NCBI GenBank assembly: GCA_020831635.1
Contig: JAFIGC010000015.1
Location: forward strand, 1 to 61,609
DNA: 61,609 nucleotides
From: Verrucomicrobiota bacterium
GTDB lineage: Bacteria; Verrucomicrobiota; Kiritimatiellia; SS1-B-03-39; UBA6053
Direction: 5' to 3'
Part shown: one piece after another, positions 1-7,493 of the stretch
Position numbering within the stretch: position 1 is the first letter of the stretch
Layout: every line of letters starts with the position of its first letter
Position numbers and translations under genes: made by a program
The notes under the pieces: model-generated
Seen by the model: the letters and a program-made list of their open reading frames with translations, nothing else
Database searches by the model: none
Told to the model about the DNA's origin: nothing

Positions 1-113
1 GGCTCGGGGGATTCAGGGGGCGAGTCTTGCGGGCGGGCCGGGGTTCTTGGGGAGGTTGCAATGGAATTCAAGGGACAAAAACGCTACAAAGTACGACCCC
101 ACCCCCCACCCCC

Positions 114-467
114 TTAGTCTTTGTTTTGAGCGTTTGCTTTGGGTCTTATATTTAGATCTATTAATATTAAATTCAGCCTCTCCCCTGAAAGGGGCGAAAC
201 CGAATTATTATCTGCCAGAAAAAAACGCCATCCTTTATCCGGCTCAGCAACTGAGAAAAACCAAACATACCTCTCGTTTTCAAAATATAACAATGCTCTA
301 TCTATATAGTAGATAGATACTTCATCGTTAAGCAAAAATACTTCCAGCAATTCAACGGACTTAATCAAATTTGGTTTAGGTATATCGTCTGGAGAATTAA
401 CAGCAGAAATTCTAATTTTTGCATTCATCAACAAGACAACCATAAAATAAAAAAATAGATGTTTCAT
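114..467 (-). CDS. small exported protein, possible partner of the RHS-tip protein
   Basis: A 117-residue protein of unknown function. It starts with Lys followed by a hydrophobic stretch (about residues 4-20), which looks like a signal peptide or single membrane anchor. The rest is a small acidic/aromatic domain. Its ATG overlaps the TAA of the upstream RHS-tip gene by one base (TAATG), so the two are probably translationally coupled. Small genes directly behind polymorphic-toxin tips often encode cognate immunity proteins, and an exported one would suit a toxin acting outside the cytoplasm; that role is inferred from position only. No family was recognised. Confidence 0.55.
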   Translation of the reverse strand: MKHLFFYFMVVLLMNAKIRISAVNSPDDIPKPNLIKSVELLEVFLLNDEVSIYYIDRALLYFENERYVWFFSVAEPDKGWRFFLADNNSVSPLSGERLNLILIDLNIRPKANAQNKD

Positions 468-1747
468 TAATCCAACCGATCATTCCATATATCACTCAAA
501 TGTAAGGAGAATGGTTTGGGAGCGCAGTTAATTTCATCAAAATTGCGCTTGAACCTGTCTCTTCGGGTCAAGGCTCTATTATTGTTATTTCTCCATCTGG
601 TCAAACGGGAAATCACCCTGTTGCGTTCAGGTCCTGGGGTATAGATTCTCTTATCATACTCTAAGTTTTCAATCATCGCGCTTGCGTAGTGAAAATCTCT
701 TTGTGCTTGTGCTAATGACCTGGCCAGATCGGCACAAATTACTTCACAATAATATCCTTCAAGTTGGTCGACTTCATCTTTAAGTAGATTCCACCATTTT
801 TTATAAATCTCAATATGACCTTGCTCATGTTCACGAACGGTTTGACCAATAGGGTCAAGAGCAACATCTGGATCTATTGAGTCTAGGAAAGAAACAAATA
901 TTCTGACGCTGCCCAAAACTTCCACATAATTAAAATTGGAAGGATGAGAACCACCTATACTACTGCCAGCAGGATGCTGAACAATATACCGACTCCAAAC
1001 AGATCTCACAAAGCCTAGGGGCGTATTTCCACTTGGATCAATATTCCCATCTGGCAATTCAATAATATACCCAATTTGACTATGTCTTCTTTCTTCAACA
1101 GGATCGGGGAATGATGATAGACGCAAACCTAGTATATCAAATCTATTTACTATACCATTCCCCACAAACCCATAAAGGTTATACCCCCCCTCTTCCCCAA
1201 TCGGATCGCGCTTCGGCCATTTTTCCGTTACGAAGATGTCGTAGTCGTAGATGTTGCTTGTGTAATGGTCGGTTTGGGTGCTTTTGCCGGGTCGTCGTGG
1301 GTGGTGGATTGATTGCTTTGCCAGGTTGTCGTCGTAGTCGTAGGCGCGGCTTGCGATTTTATTGGATGTTTTGGGTCGTCTTAGGTGTTTTTTTCGTGGG
1401 ATGGGGGGCAGAACGAAAAGGGCAAGGCTGAGTGGAAGCCTTTGACGACCAAGAGGATTGGTTGTGGCTTCGCTTGTGGTTTGTAAGGTCGTCGTAACTG
1501 TAGATGGCGGCCATGTGTCCAATTGGCATTGTTCATTGTTGGCAGGCGTCGTAGGTGTAGGTGGTTGGCTTGCGTACATGACGTGCCGTGTTTGCCGTGT
1601 GGTCGTTGTAGTCGTATGCAGTCCGGAAATTGGTGATGGAGTACGTGCGTGTGCGACCGTTGATGGGGTCAATGGTTCTTCTCCCGCATGGACCCATGGG
1701 GAGGAGAGCAGCAAAGCAAAGAGCGTCTTCATGAAGAAGTTGACCAT
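467..1747 (-). CDS. degenerate RHS-repeat protein with C-terminal HExxH metallopeptidase-like domain
   Basis: The chosen ATG gives a signal peptide ([16 protein letters not shown]...WVHA) and a 426-residue protein; an ATG at 1732 is also possible. Residues about 180-208 match the end of the RHS-associated core ([17 protein letters not shown], then NRFDILGL). A roughly 220-residue variable tip follows, with HEQGH at residues 307-311, resembling zinc metallopeptidases such as DUF922. Between signal peptide and core there is only a low-complexity Thr/Pro-rich stretch. YD-like motifs (YDYN, TYTYD, YSYDD) appear there in the +1 frame, interrupted by a stop, so the repeat region is probably frameshifted and eroded. 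The usual large RHS shell is absent. Upstream reading frame is made of interspersed repeats and is not counted as coding. It may be a functional orphan toxin module or a pseudogene. Confidence 0.55.
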   Translation of the reverse strand: MVNFFMKTLFALLLSSPWVHAGEEPLTPSTVAHARTPSPISGLHTTTTTTRQTRHVMYASQPPTPTTPANNEQCQLDTWPPSTVTTTLQTTSEATTNPLGRQRLPLSLALFVLPPIPRKKHLRRPKTSNKIASRAYDYDDNLAKQSIHHPRRPGKSTQTDHYTSNIYDYDIFVTEKWPKRDPIGEEGGYNLYGFVGNGIVNRFDILGLRLSSFPDPVEERRHSQIGYIIELPDGNIDPSGNTPLGFVRSVWSRYIVQHPAGSSIGGSHPSNFNYVEVLGSVRIFVSFLDSIDPDVALDPIGQTVREHEQGHIEIYKKWWNLLKDEVDQLEGYYCEVICADLARSLAQAQRDFHYASAMIENLEYDKRIYTPGPERNRVISRLTRWRNNNNRALTRRDRFKRNFDEINCAPKPFSLHLSDIWNDRLD

Positions 1748-1806
1748 GCATGGATGGTAAATGAGTGGAAAAAATAGCGCAAGCCTGAATTCGGAAAAGT
1801 TGTTAT

Positions 1807-1838
1807 GAACAGGAGGGCGCAGAGAGCGCAGAGGGGTA
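1807..1838 (+). repeat. interspersed repeat family E, partial copy
   Basis: It contains GAACAGGAGG followed by GCGCAGAGAGCGCAGAGG. The same motif recurs at 2488-2552, 27657-27720 and 51241-51303. Confidence 0.7.
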
Positions 1839-1950
1839 GCCTTCAAATCATGGGGATGGGAACCGTTTCCCGGGGCGTTGCCGCCGGGCTGTCGGGTGTG
1901 ACCCCGGTCCATGGTTCGATGTCCGATGTTTTCTTTTCTTCGATTCCCCC

Positions 1951-2028
1951 CCCCTTCGCCCCTGCCGATGCGGAGATCGGCGCTCCTGTCCCCTTTCGCT
2001 CCTGCCGATGCGGAGATCGGCGTTCCTG
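1951..2028 (+). repeat. interspersed repeat family A, two tandem copies
   Basis: Two copies about 40 bp apart of CCTTCGCYCCTGCCGATGCG continuing GAGATCGGCG. Each contains the small palindrome GCCGA...TCGGC. Further copies lie at 37231-37268, inside a 113-bp element with target duplication, and at 39254-39288 in inverse orientation. Confidence 0.8.
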
Positions 2029-2038
2029 TTTGCATGTT

Positions 2039-2084
2039 TTCCGAGCGTCGGAAGATTTTTTTCAGTGTCTTCCGAGCGTCGGAA
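2039..2084. repeat. family B palindromes (TTCCGAGCGTCGGAA) x2
   Basis: Two exact copies of the 15-bp palindrome TTCCGAGCGTCGGAA at 2039-2053 and 2070-2084. Related palindromes occur at 27531-27549, 27896-27910 and 27927-27941. Confidence 0.75.
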
Positions 2085-2103
2085 AACAGTCTTTTCACTT
2101 TTA

Positions 2104-2182
2104 CCTGAATCCGTGAGATATTTGCAAAGAAGGCGTGCAAGATCATGGAGCGAAAGGGATTGTAGGAAACCTAGGCATACCT
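2104..2182 (+). repeat. family C element, half copy
   Basis: It starts with CCTGAATCCGTGAGAT and runs through GCAAAGAAGGCGTGCAAGAT to GGCATACC. It matches the reverse complement of the right half of the 163-bp element at 5014-5176. The other end is missing, so this is a truncated copy. Confidence 0.75.
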
Positions 2183-2249
2183 CCGCATGATTTGGAGTCC
2201 ATTCTGACGATATTTCGTAAGTTTGACTTGTGAAAAATCGTAAGGCTTT

Positions 2250-2338
2250 TTCCCATCCCAACGGGATGCCACTCGTCAGACCGGGGTGAAACCCGGGGAT
2301 CGAGAATCCCCCCAAATGAACCCGCATCCCAAAGGGGC
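2250..2338 (-). repeat. family D interspersed repeat
   Basis: In reverse complement it contains CCGGGGTTTCACCCCGGTCT immediately followed by GACGAGTGGCATCCCGTTGG. The identical block occurs on the plus strand at 27990-28082. It includes the palindrome CATCCCGTTGGGATG. Confidence 0.8.
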
Positions 2339-2400
2339 TTTGCATGGCGGCAACCCCACTGAAATTCTTCGCTTCCTTCGTGACCCTCTGTTCAAAAACC
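2330..2400 (-). repeat. family F interspersed repeat
   Basis: In reverse complement it reads GGTTTTTGAACAGAGGGTCA and continues to GAAGCGAAGAATTTCAGTGG and GGTTGCCGCCATGCAAAGCC. It matches 51611-51720 and, more weakly, 27725-27818. Confidence 0.75.
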
Positions 2401-2420
2401 CTATTTCACGTTTACGGACC

Positions 2421-2473
2421 TTGCAACCCGTGAGATTGTGCGGATTCACAGCAAAGATCTCACGGAGTCAGGA
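2421..2473 (-). repeat. family C element, short palindromic form
   Basis: A roughly 53-bp near-palindrome with ends CCCGTGAGAT and ATCTCACGGAGTCAGG and internal GTGCGGATTC. It matches the left end of the 163-bp copy at 5014-5176 and the 51-bp copy at 50465-50515. Confidence 0.65.
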
Positions 2474-2487
2474 TTTATTCCTCTTGC

Positions 2488-2552
2488 TCCGATCCACTGA
2501 TTTTTTTTGAACAGGAGGACGCGGAGGACGCGGAGAGCGCAGAGAGGGAAAC
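2488..2552 (+). repeat. interspersed repeat family E
   Basis: It begins TCCGATCCA, runs through TTTTTTTTGAACAGGAGGAC and ends in a GCGGAGGACGCGGAGAGCGC purine-rich tract. Copies with the same layout lie at 27657-27720 and 51241-51303. Confidence 0.8.
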
Positions 2553-2626
2553 GGAATCGCAATCCACCCAATCCCTTTACGAATTCCCTCCGTGCCTTGG
2601 TGCCTCTGTGAAAACCAATACCCAAC

Positions 2627-2654
2627 AACGAGTATTCTCCAACGAGTATTCTCA
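2627..2654 (+). repeat. 14-bp tandem duplication
   Basis: AACGAGTATTCTC followed by C or A occurs twice head to tail. It lies just outside the 3' end of the glycosyltransferase gene. Confidence 0.7.
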
Positions 2655-2677
2655 GGAAGGCACAAAGGCACGGGTTT

Positions 2678-3340
2678 TTACACAATTCTGGCTTTCGGTT
2701 GCGGATGAAATCTGCCTTGGGGTTTATAGAGCGTCATCCATCCATTTTCGTAAGCCCGTTCCAGGTCCGCGCGGGTATCGATGTCAAAGTGAGGAGGCAA
2801 CAGGGCCACGCGGTATCCGTTTTGTTCGGCTTGGGCTTGTGAAACTTTCAGGGTGTCGGGTTGACTCCAGGGGATGCCCTCGAAAATCGCCGGGATCTCC
2901 TTGTTGAGTCCCAGCAGCACATAACCGCCATCTTCCGCGGGGGCGAATACGAGGTCGGTTTCTCCTTGAAGTGTTTGCAGGGCGGTCTCAAAGGTTTCCA
3001 CGTTGAGGCTGGGACAATCGGCGCCGATGCAAAATACCCGTTCGGTGCCTTCGGCAAATGCCCCGTGAACCGCAGTTTGGAGGCGGGCACCGAGATCGCC
3101 TTCGCACTGGGCTTCGTAGTCCCGATCCGCCCCCAGCCACGCTTGAAAACGCTTCAGGGCTTCGGGCGGATCATAGACGATGCGGGTATGCCAGGCTTTT
3201 GGGATTTGTTGAAGCTGCCGTTCCACCAGTTGACGGTAGACCGCCACTGCGGCCTCGTTGCCGAGATCTTTGGCGAGGCGGGTTTTGACGCGGCCGGGAT
3301 CGGGCGCTTTGACAAAAAGAAGCACGACGGGAGGTTTCAT
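2678..3340 (-). CDS. TIGR04282/DUF2064 family glycosyltransferase
   Basis: This 220-residue cytosolic protein matches the DUF2064 (TIGR04282) nucleotide-sugar-transferase-like family. The N-terminus has the diagnostic FVKAPDPGRVKTRLAKDLG motif at about residues 9-27. IGADCPSL (residues about 105-112) and FAPAEDGGYVLLGL (about 131-144) follow the usual order. Full length for the family. Its start overlaps the stop of the upstream MTAP-like gene by 4 bases (ATGA), so the two form an operon. Family members near arsenosugar or lipid genes are thought to transfer sugars; the substrate here is unknown. Confidence 0.85.
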   Translation of the reverse strand: MKPPVVLLFVKAPDPGRVKTRLAKDLGNEAAVAVYRQLVERQLQQIPKAWHTRIVYDPPEALKRFQAWLGADRDYEAQCEGDLGARLQTAVHGAFAEGTERVFCIGADCPSLNVETFETALQTLQGETDLVFAPAEDGGYVLLGLNKEIPAIFEGIPWSQPDTLKVSQAQAEQNGYRVALLPPHFDIDTRADLERAYENGWMTLYKPQGRFHPQPKARIV

Positions 3341-4107
3341 TCGAAACGGTACACGAAATTTTCGAAAGTAAAACCCTCCGTCGGTTCCCGGAGGGTTTGG
3401 ATCAGGCGGACGAAGGTTTCTTTGGCGGCGGCGAGGTTGTTGTTGAGAACCTCGATGGGGGTTGGCATGTTTTGCACCCCGTTGGCGTAATCGATGCCAA
3501 ACGCGGCCAGGGCATAAGGCAATTCCAGTTCGTTGGCCAGGACCGCTTCGGGTCCGCAGGTTTGCGAGAGAAAATCCACGCCCGCCGTTCTCAGGGCTTT
3601 GATTTCAGACACGGTATTGAACCGGGGGCCCGAGACGTGCGCATAGGTTCCGGATTGCGTTTGGGGGTCATGGCCGTCCATGGCGGCGCGAACGGCTTGG
3701 CTCAGTTTTGTGTGGAAAAGCGATCCGGCCAGCAGGTGACCGCGTCCGGGTTCGCCCGGCCGATCAAAGACCGTGCAGCATTGTCCGTCGCCCAGCCGGT
3801 TTTCCGGGAAATACAGATCGGTTGCCAGCAACGGGGTGGCCAAGGGCCAGTCGGGATTGAGGATCCCGCAGACCGAACAGGAAACCACTGCGGTGGCGCC
3901 CGCTTCTTTCAAGGCCAACAGGTTGGCTCGGTGGTTGATTTGGTGTGGGAGATACCGGTGTTGGGGCCCGTGCCGGGGCAGCAACAGGGTTTCCACCCCA
4001 TTCACTTTTCCCCGCAACAGCCAAGCGGTGCCGAAACGGGTTTCCCGTTCAATGGGTTCAAATTCAGGCAGGTCATAAAATCCGGAGCCGGTGAGGTATG
4101 CAATCAT
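3337..4107 (-). CDS. MTAP/PNP-family phosphorylase (methylthioadenosine or methylthioinosine)
   Basis: This 256-residue protein belongs to the purine nucleoside phosphorylase family 2 (MTAP branch), which phosphorolyses 5'-methylthio-nucleosides in methionine salvage. Visible motifs are the N-terminal GSGFYDLP, the phosphate/ribose loop RHGPQHRYLPHQINHRAN (about residues 46-63), SCSVCGIL and HVSGPRFNTVSEIKAL. The ATG at 4107 is preferred over an upstream TTG. It is the first gene of a two-gene unit with the DUF2064 glycosyltransferase. The loop SQTCGPEAVLANELELPYAL could be compared with bacterial MtnP/MTIP to settle adenosine versus inosine preference; I cannot decide from sequence alone. 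Confidence 0.85.
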   Translation of the reverse strand: MIAYLTGSGFYDLPEFEPIERETRFGTAWLLRGKVNGVETLLLPRHGPQHRYLPHQINHRANLLALKEAGATAVVSCSVCGILNPDWPLATPLLATDLYFPENRLGDGQCCTVFDRPGEPGRGHLLAGSLFHTKLSQAVRAAMDGHDPQTQSGTYAHVSGPRFNTVSEIKALRTAGVDFLSQTCGPEAVLANELELPYALAAFGIDYANGVQNMPTPIEVLNNNLAAAKETFVRLIQTLREPTEGFTFENFVYRFE

Positions 4108-4159
4108 TTTTTCCAATCGGGTGAGGTGCGTTGTCGACTTGCGGGTAAAGAGCCAAAAT

Positions 4160-4849
4160 TCAGCTGTGGACGCAAGGCAAAGGTGTTGTTTTTTTCATGG
4201 CGTTCCTCGCGAGACGGGTGACATAAAGGGTGACGCCCAGCGTGATGATCAGGCCGACGACGGTATAAATGGTTCTCAGTGTATCGGGTTCATCGGCGGC
4301 GGTGCGGGCCGCGTAACCGATATACACATATAGAAGGGTGCCGGGCAACATGCCCAGCCAGCTCGCGATCAGGTAATGCCAGAATTTGATGCCCGTCAGC
4401 CCCAGAAGCACATTGAGCACATTGTAGGGAAACACCGGGGAAAGACGCAAAAGTCCCACGATTTTCCAGCCCTGTTCCGCCACGGCCTCATCCACGGATT
4501 GAAAGCGTTCTCCGGTGGCGAATTTGGCGCGGACGCGGTCGCGGGCCAAGTATCGGCTCACCAGAAAGGCGGCGCCCGCGCCCAGGGTGGATCCCAAAGA
4601 CACGGCAATCATGCCATTCACCAAACCGAACGCGAATCCCGCCCCGAGGGTGAGCACACTGCCCGGGATCATGAAAACCGCGGCCACCATATAAACGACA
4701 ATGAACAGCAACATGCCCCATACCCCCAAACCGGCCACAAATTCATTGAAGCTGGATAGCCATTCCCGCACCGGGAGAAAGACAAAGAGCAGAAGGACGG
4801 CAAGGAGTAAGACGGCGATTTTCAGATAGGTTTTGTGCGGTGTTTTCAT
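4160..4849 (-). CDS. TVP38/TMEM64 family (VTT domain) membrane protein
   Basis: A 229-residue integral membrane protein with the VTT/SNARE-associated domain. An N-terminal membrane segment follows MKTPHKTYLKIAV; the conserved re-entrant region contains GSVLTLGAGFAFG and GSTLGAGAAFLVSRYLARD (about residues 70-115). Next comes the FPYNVLNVLLGLTGI loop with the typical RLSPVFPYN motif. The family includes E. coli YdjX/YdjZ and DedA-like proteins implicated in lipid scrambling and membrane homeostasis. The ATG at 4849 is used; a TTG in front would add only six residues. It is 52 bases from the MTAP-like gene on the same strand and may be co-transcribed. Confidence 0.88.
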   Translation of the reverse strand: MKTPHKTYLKIAVLLLAVLLLFVFLPVREWLSSFNEFVAGLGVWGMLLFIVVYMVAAVFMIPGSVLTLGAGFAFGLVNGMIAVSLGSTLGAGAAFLVSRYLARDRVRAKFATGERFQSVDEAVAEQGWKIVGLLRLSPVFPYNVLNVLLGLTGIKFWHYLIASWLGMLPGTLLYVYIGYAARTAADEPDTLRTIYTVVGLIITLGVTLYVTRLARNAMKKTTPLPCVHS

Positions 4850-5206
4850 AATTCCTTGCAATGACAATACGGTTGACCACTTGATTCATTACAAAAGTTT
4901 TGTGAAGATAAGACGTGTGGTGAACGAAATTATTCCCTGCATGTGCCCATGGACGTTAACGGTCAAATAAAAATGGGGTGGATTTTGCCGTGAGGTGCTC
5001 TAAAGGCTATTTTCCTGAAACCGTGAGATCTTTGCTTTGAATCCGCACAATCTCATGGGCTACAAGGGATTGTCGGGAACGCTCGACAGACCGCACGGGT
5101 ATGCCTCGGTTCCCGACAATCCCTTTCGCTCCATGATCTTGCACGCCTTCTTTGCAAAGTTCTCACGGATTCAGGATACTTTTCCAATTTTCACCTTTTT
5201 GCAATT
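4850..5206. other. intergenic region with a family C element
   Basis: A 357-base gap between divergent genes. About half is the 163-bp family C inverted-repeat element (5014-5176). The remaining AT-rich sequence should hold the promoters of both flanking genes, but no clear -35/-10 pair could be fixed. Confidence 0.6.
5014..5176. mobile_element. family C MITE-like inverted-repeat element, 163 bp
   Basis: Its ends are imperfect inverted repeats: CCTGAAACCGTGAGATCTTT on the left and CCTGAATCCGTGAGAACTTT in reverse complement on the right. An internal pair (GGGATTGTCGGGAACGCTCG against GGTTCCCGACAATCCC) makes a long hairpin. No coding capacity. Other copies are 2104-2182 (half), 2421-2473 and 50465-50515 (short forms). 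No clear target duplication is visible. Confidence 0.75.
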
Positions 5207-7438
5207 ATGATTTCCAAAAAAAACGATTCTTCTTGTTTCACTCTCTCCGCGCATCTGCACCGACATCAGGGCGTGCGTAAAATCGAAACCCGACCCTTGG
5301 CCTTGCCGCAGGGGCGCTTGCAGACGGCGGATGCGGTCTGGCAATATGCTTTGGCGGAGCAGGCGCCGGAAGAAAACCAACGTCGCTTTACCCTTGGGGC
5401 CGAAGTGAGGGAAGGGGAGGCCAAGCAAATTTCCGTGAGCCTGGATTTTGGTTTTCCGCAGTGGTCGGAGGCGGTTCATGTGTTGTCGCCGGGGGCGGTG
5501 TACAATGGCAATCGTTTTCCCGCCATTCCGGATCGCTATCCGCCACTGCCACCGCTGCGGACGGCGGACGAGCCCGATCAGCGTCCCCGCATCACACGCG
5601 TTCCCAGACTCTCTGTCGAGGCGGGCGCTTCTCGCATTGAAATCCCTTCCAGTGATCCCGCCATTCCCGGCATGGGCTTCTGGTTTCCGAAACAACAACG
5701 CGGGGTTTGGTTTCTGACCCCGGAACGCAATACCCAGGGCGTTTTCGGCTACACGTTGGAGGAAAACGAGGCCCGGAATGGGGCGGTGCTGCGCATCGGT
5801 TCCCCCTGCGTGCGCGAACACGCCTATGAAATGACCAACGATCAGGGTCCATCGCCCGATCAGGCGGCGGATCTGGTTCAGGGCGACCGGATGGAAATTT
5901 CGGTGCTGTGCGTGGAGCTGTCCTGTGCCTCCGTTCAGGATCTGTACGATGCGCTGGTGCCGTTGCGCAATGCCATGGTGCCGCGGCCCCGTCCGCCCTG
6001 TGAGATTCCGCTTTCCGCCGTATGGGAAATTCAGGAAGAAAAGCTCAATCGCGAAAACTGGGTCGAGGCCGGGGGGTATTACGCGGTGGGCGTGGAACCC
6101 ATGCGCTCGAAATCCATTCATCAGGACTGGCAGGCCGGCTGGGTTGGCGGAATGATCTTCACACACGCCCTGTATCTGCAGGGTGACGCCCGGTCCCGCG
6201 AACGGGTGCGGCGCAATTTCGATTTTCTCTTTGAAAAAGGTCAGGCGCCCTCCGGTTTCTTTTACGGGGTCATCCACAAAGGCCGCGTTATCGGGGATCA
6301 TTTCCGGGACGACAACGCTCCGTGGCACTTGCTGCGCAAAAGCGCGGACGTCCTGTTTTATGGACTTTCCACGCTGGCGGCGATGCCGGAAGCCGAAGTC
6401 AAAGCCGAATGGAAGCAGGGGTTCCGTGCCTGTGCGGATGCTTTTGTGCGCCTCTGGGATGCCAACGGTCAGTTGGGTCAGTTTGTGGACCACAACACCG
6501 GAGAGCTGCTGGTGTCCGGTTCGCTCAGCGCCGGCATCGCCCCGGCCGGTCTGGTGCTTGCGTCCCGCGCCTTTCCCGAGCGGGCGGCGGATTACTTGCG
6601 CGTGGCCGTCGCCGCCGCCGAACACTACGACAGCGTCTATCTGCGTGTAGGCCTCACCAATGGCGGACCCGGGGAAATCGCCCAATGTCCCGACAGCGAA
6701 TCCGTGGCCGGTCTGCTGGAAAGTCTGGTCACCCTCGCCGAGGAAACCGAAGAATTCCGCTGGGTGGATGCGGCCAGCCGTTGTGCAGCCCAGGCCGCCA
6801 GTTGGGTGTTCAGTTACGATGCCGCATTTCCGGACGACAGCACCTTTGGGAAGCTGGGCATGCGCAGTGCGGGCACCGTGCTCGCCAATGTGCAAAACAA
6901 ACACAGCGCCCCCGGTATTTGCACGCATTCGGGCCTCTCGTTGTTAAGGCTGTACCGTCTCAGCCAAAATACGTTTCACATGGACCTGCTCCGCGACATC
7001 GCCCGGGCCCTGCCGCAGTACATGTCACGGGCCGACCGGCCCATCGCTTGGAAAATCCCCTACAATCCGCCAGAATCCCCCGACATTCGCCACCTCAAGC
7101 CGGGATGGATGTGCGAACGGGTCAATGTCACCCAATGGGGGCCCACCGAATGCATAGGGGAGGTCTTCTATTACTCCTGCTGGTGCGAAGCCTCGCTCGC
7201 GTTGACCCGTGCGGAACTGCCGGGAGTGTACGCCCGCCCCGACACCGGAGCGGTTTGGTGTCTCGATGCGGTGGAGGCGGCGTGGACCGATGATGCCCGC
7301 AACGCCCTGCGTATCCAAAATCCCACCGCTTGGCCCGCGCGGGTCCGGGTCTGGTTCGAAAACGGCGTCCGCTCTCAAACCGTGGATGTCGACATTGCCC
7401 CCGGCGAAACCGCAGTGGCCGTCAACACGGAAAACTAA
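5207..7438 (+). CDS. cytosolic (alpha/alpha)6-barrel glycoside-hydrolase-like protein
   Basis: A 743-residue protein without signal peptide. The N-terminal ~250 residues look beta-rich. The rest is helical with features typical of six-hairpin glycosidases: MIFTHALYLQG, GFFYGVIHKGRVIGDHFRDD, PGEIAQCPDSESVAGLLESL and TQWGPTECIGEVFYYSCWCE, each rich in acidic and aromatic residues that could line a sugar cleft. I cannot assign a CAZy family. It is the first gene of a four-gene plus-strand run followed by a heparinase-like lipoprotein, so an intracellular role in breaking down oligosaccharides released outside is likely, but this is inferred from context. ATG at 5207 begins MISKKNDSS. Confidence 0.7.
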   Translation: MISKKNDSSCFTLSAHLHRHQGVRKIETRPLALPQGRLQTADAVWQYALAEQAPEENQRRFTLGAEVREGEAKQISVSLDFGFPQWSEAVHVLSPGAVYNGNRFPAIPDRYPPLPPLRTADEPDQRPRITRVPRLSVEAGASRIEIPSSDPAIPGMGFWFPKQQRGVWFLTPERNTQGVFGYTLEENEARNGAVLRIGSPCVREHAYEMTNDQGPSPDQAADLVQGDRMEISVLCVELSCASVQDLYDALVPLRNAMVPRPRPPCEIPLSAVWEIQEEKLNRENWVEAGGYYAVGVEPMRSKSIHQDWQAGWVGGMIFTHALYLQGDARSRERVRRNFDFLFEKGQAPSGFFYGVIHKGRVIGDHFRDDNAPWHLLRKSADVLFYGLSTLAAMPEAEVKAEWKQGFRACADAFVRLWDANGQLGQFVDHNTGELLVSGSLSAGIAPAGLVLASRAFPERAADYLRVAVAAAEHYDSVYLRVGLTNGGPGEIAQCPDSESVAGLLESLVTLAEETEEFRWVDAASRCAAQAASWVFSYDAAFPDDSTFGKLGMRSAGTVLANVQNKHSAPGICTHSGLSLLRLYRLSQNTFHMDLLRDIARALPQYMSRADRPIAWKIPYNPPESPDIRHLKPGWMCERVNVTQWGPTECIGEVFYYSCWCEASLALTRAELPGVYARPDTGAVWCLDAVEAAWTDDARNALRIQNPTAWPARVRVWFENGVRSQTVDVDIAPGETAVAVNTEN

Positions 7439-7493
7439 CGTGTTAACTTGATGCGGGCTTTCGTTTGGCGGATGTCCAGTGTAGAGTCTCATC

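Larger units (their letters stand above)
1748..2677. repeat. repeat island 1 (no gene)
   Basis: This 930-base stretch holds no credible gene. It is a mosaic of short interspersed repeats listed separately below, several of which recur at 27.5-28.6 kb and 51.2-51.8 kb. A copy of a GC-rich module (1864-1901, minus orientation, reading CAGCCCGGCGGCAACGCCCC in reverse complement) recurs at 28126-28162. Long frames on both strands here are Arg/Pro/Ser-rich shadows of the repeats. Confidence 0.8.

Noticed and set aside
1805-2345. several short frames on both strands in repeat island 1
   Set aside because: All overlap dispersed repeats and read Arg/Ser/Pro-rich sequence shared by the repeats, not proteins.
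5171-6928. 585-codon minus-strand frame opposite the barrel protein
   Set aside because: His/Gly/Arg-rich shadow without any domain; it also runs into the family C repeat.
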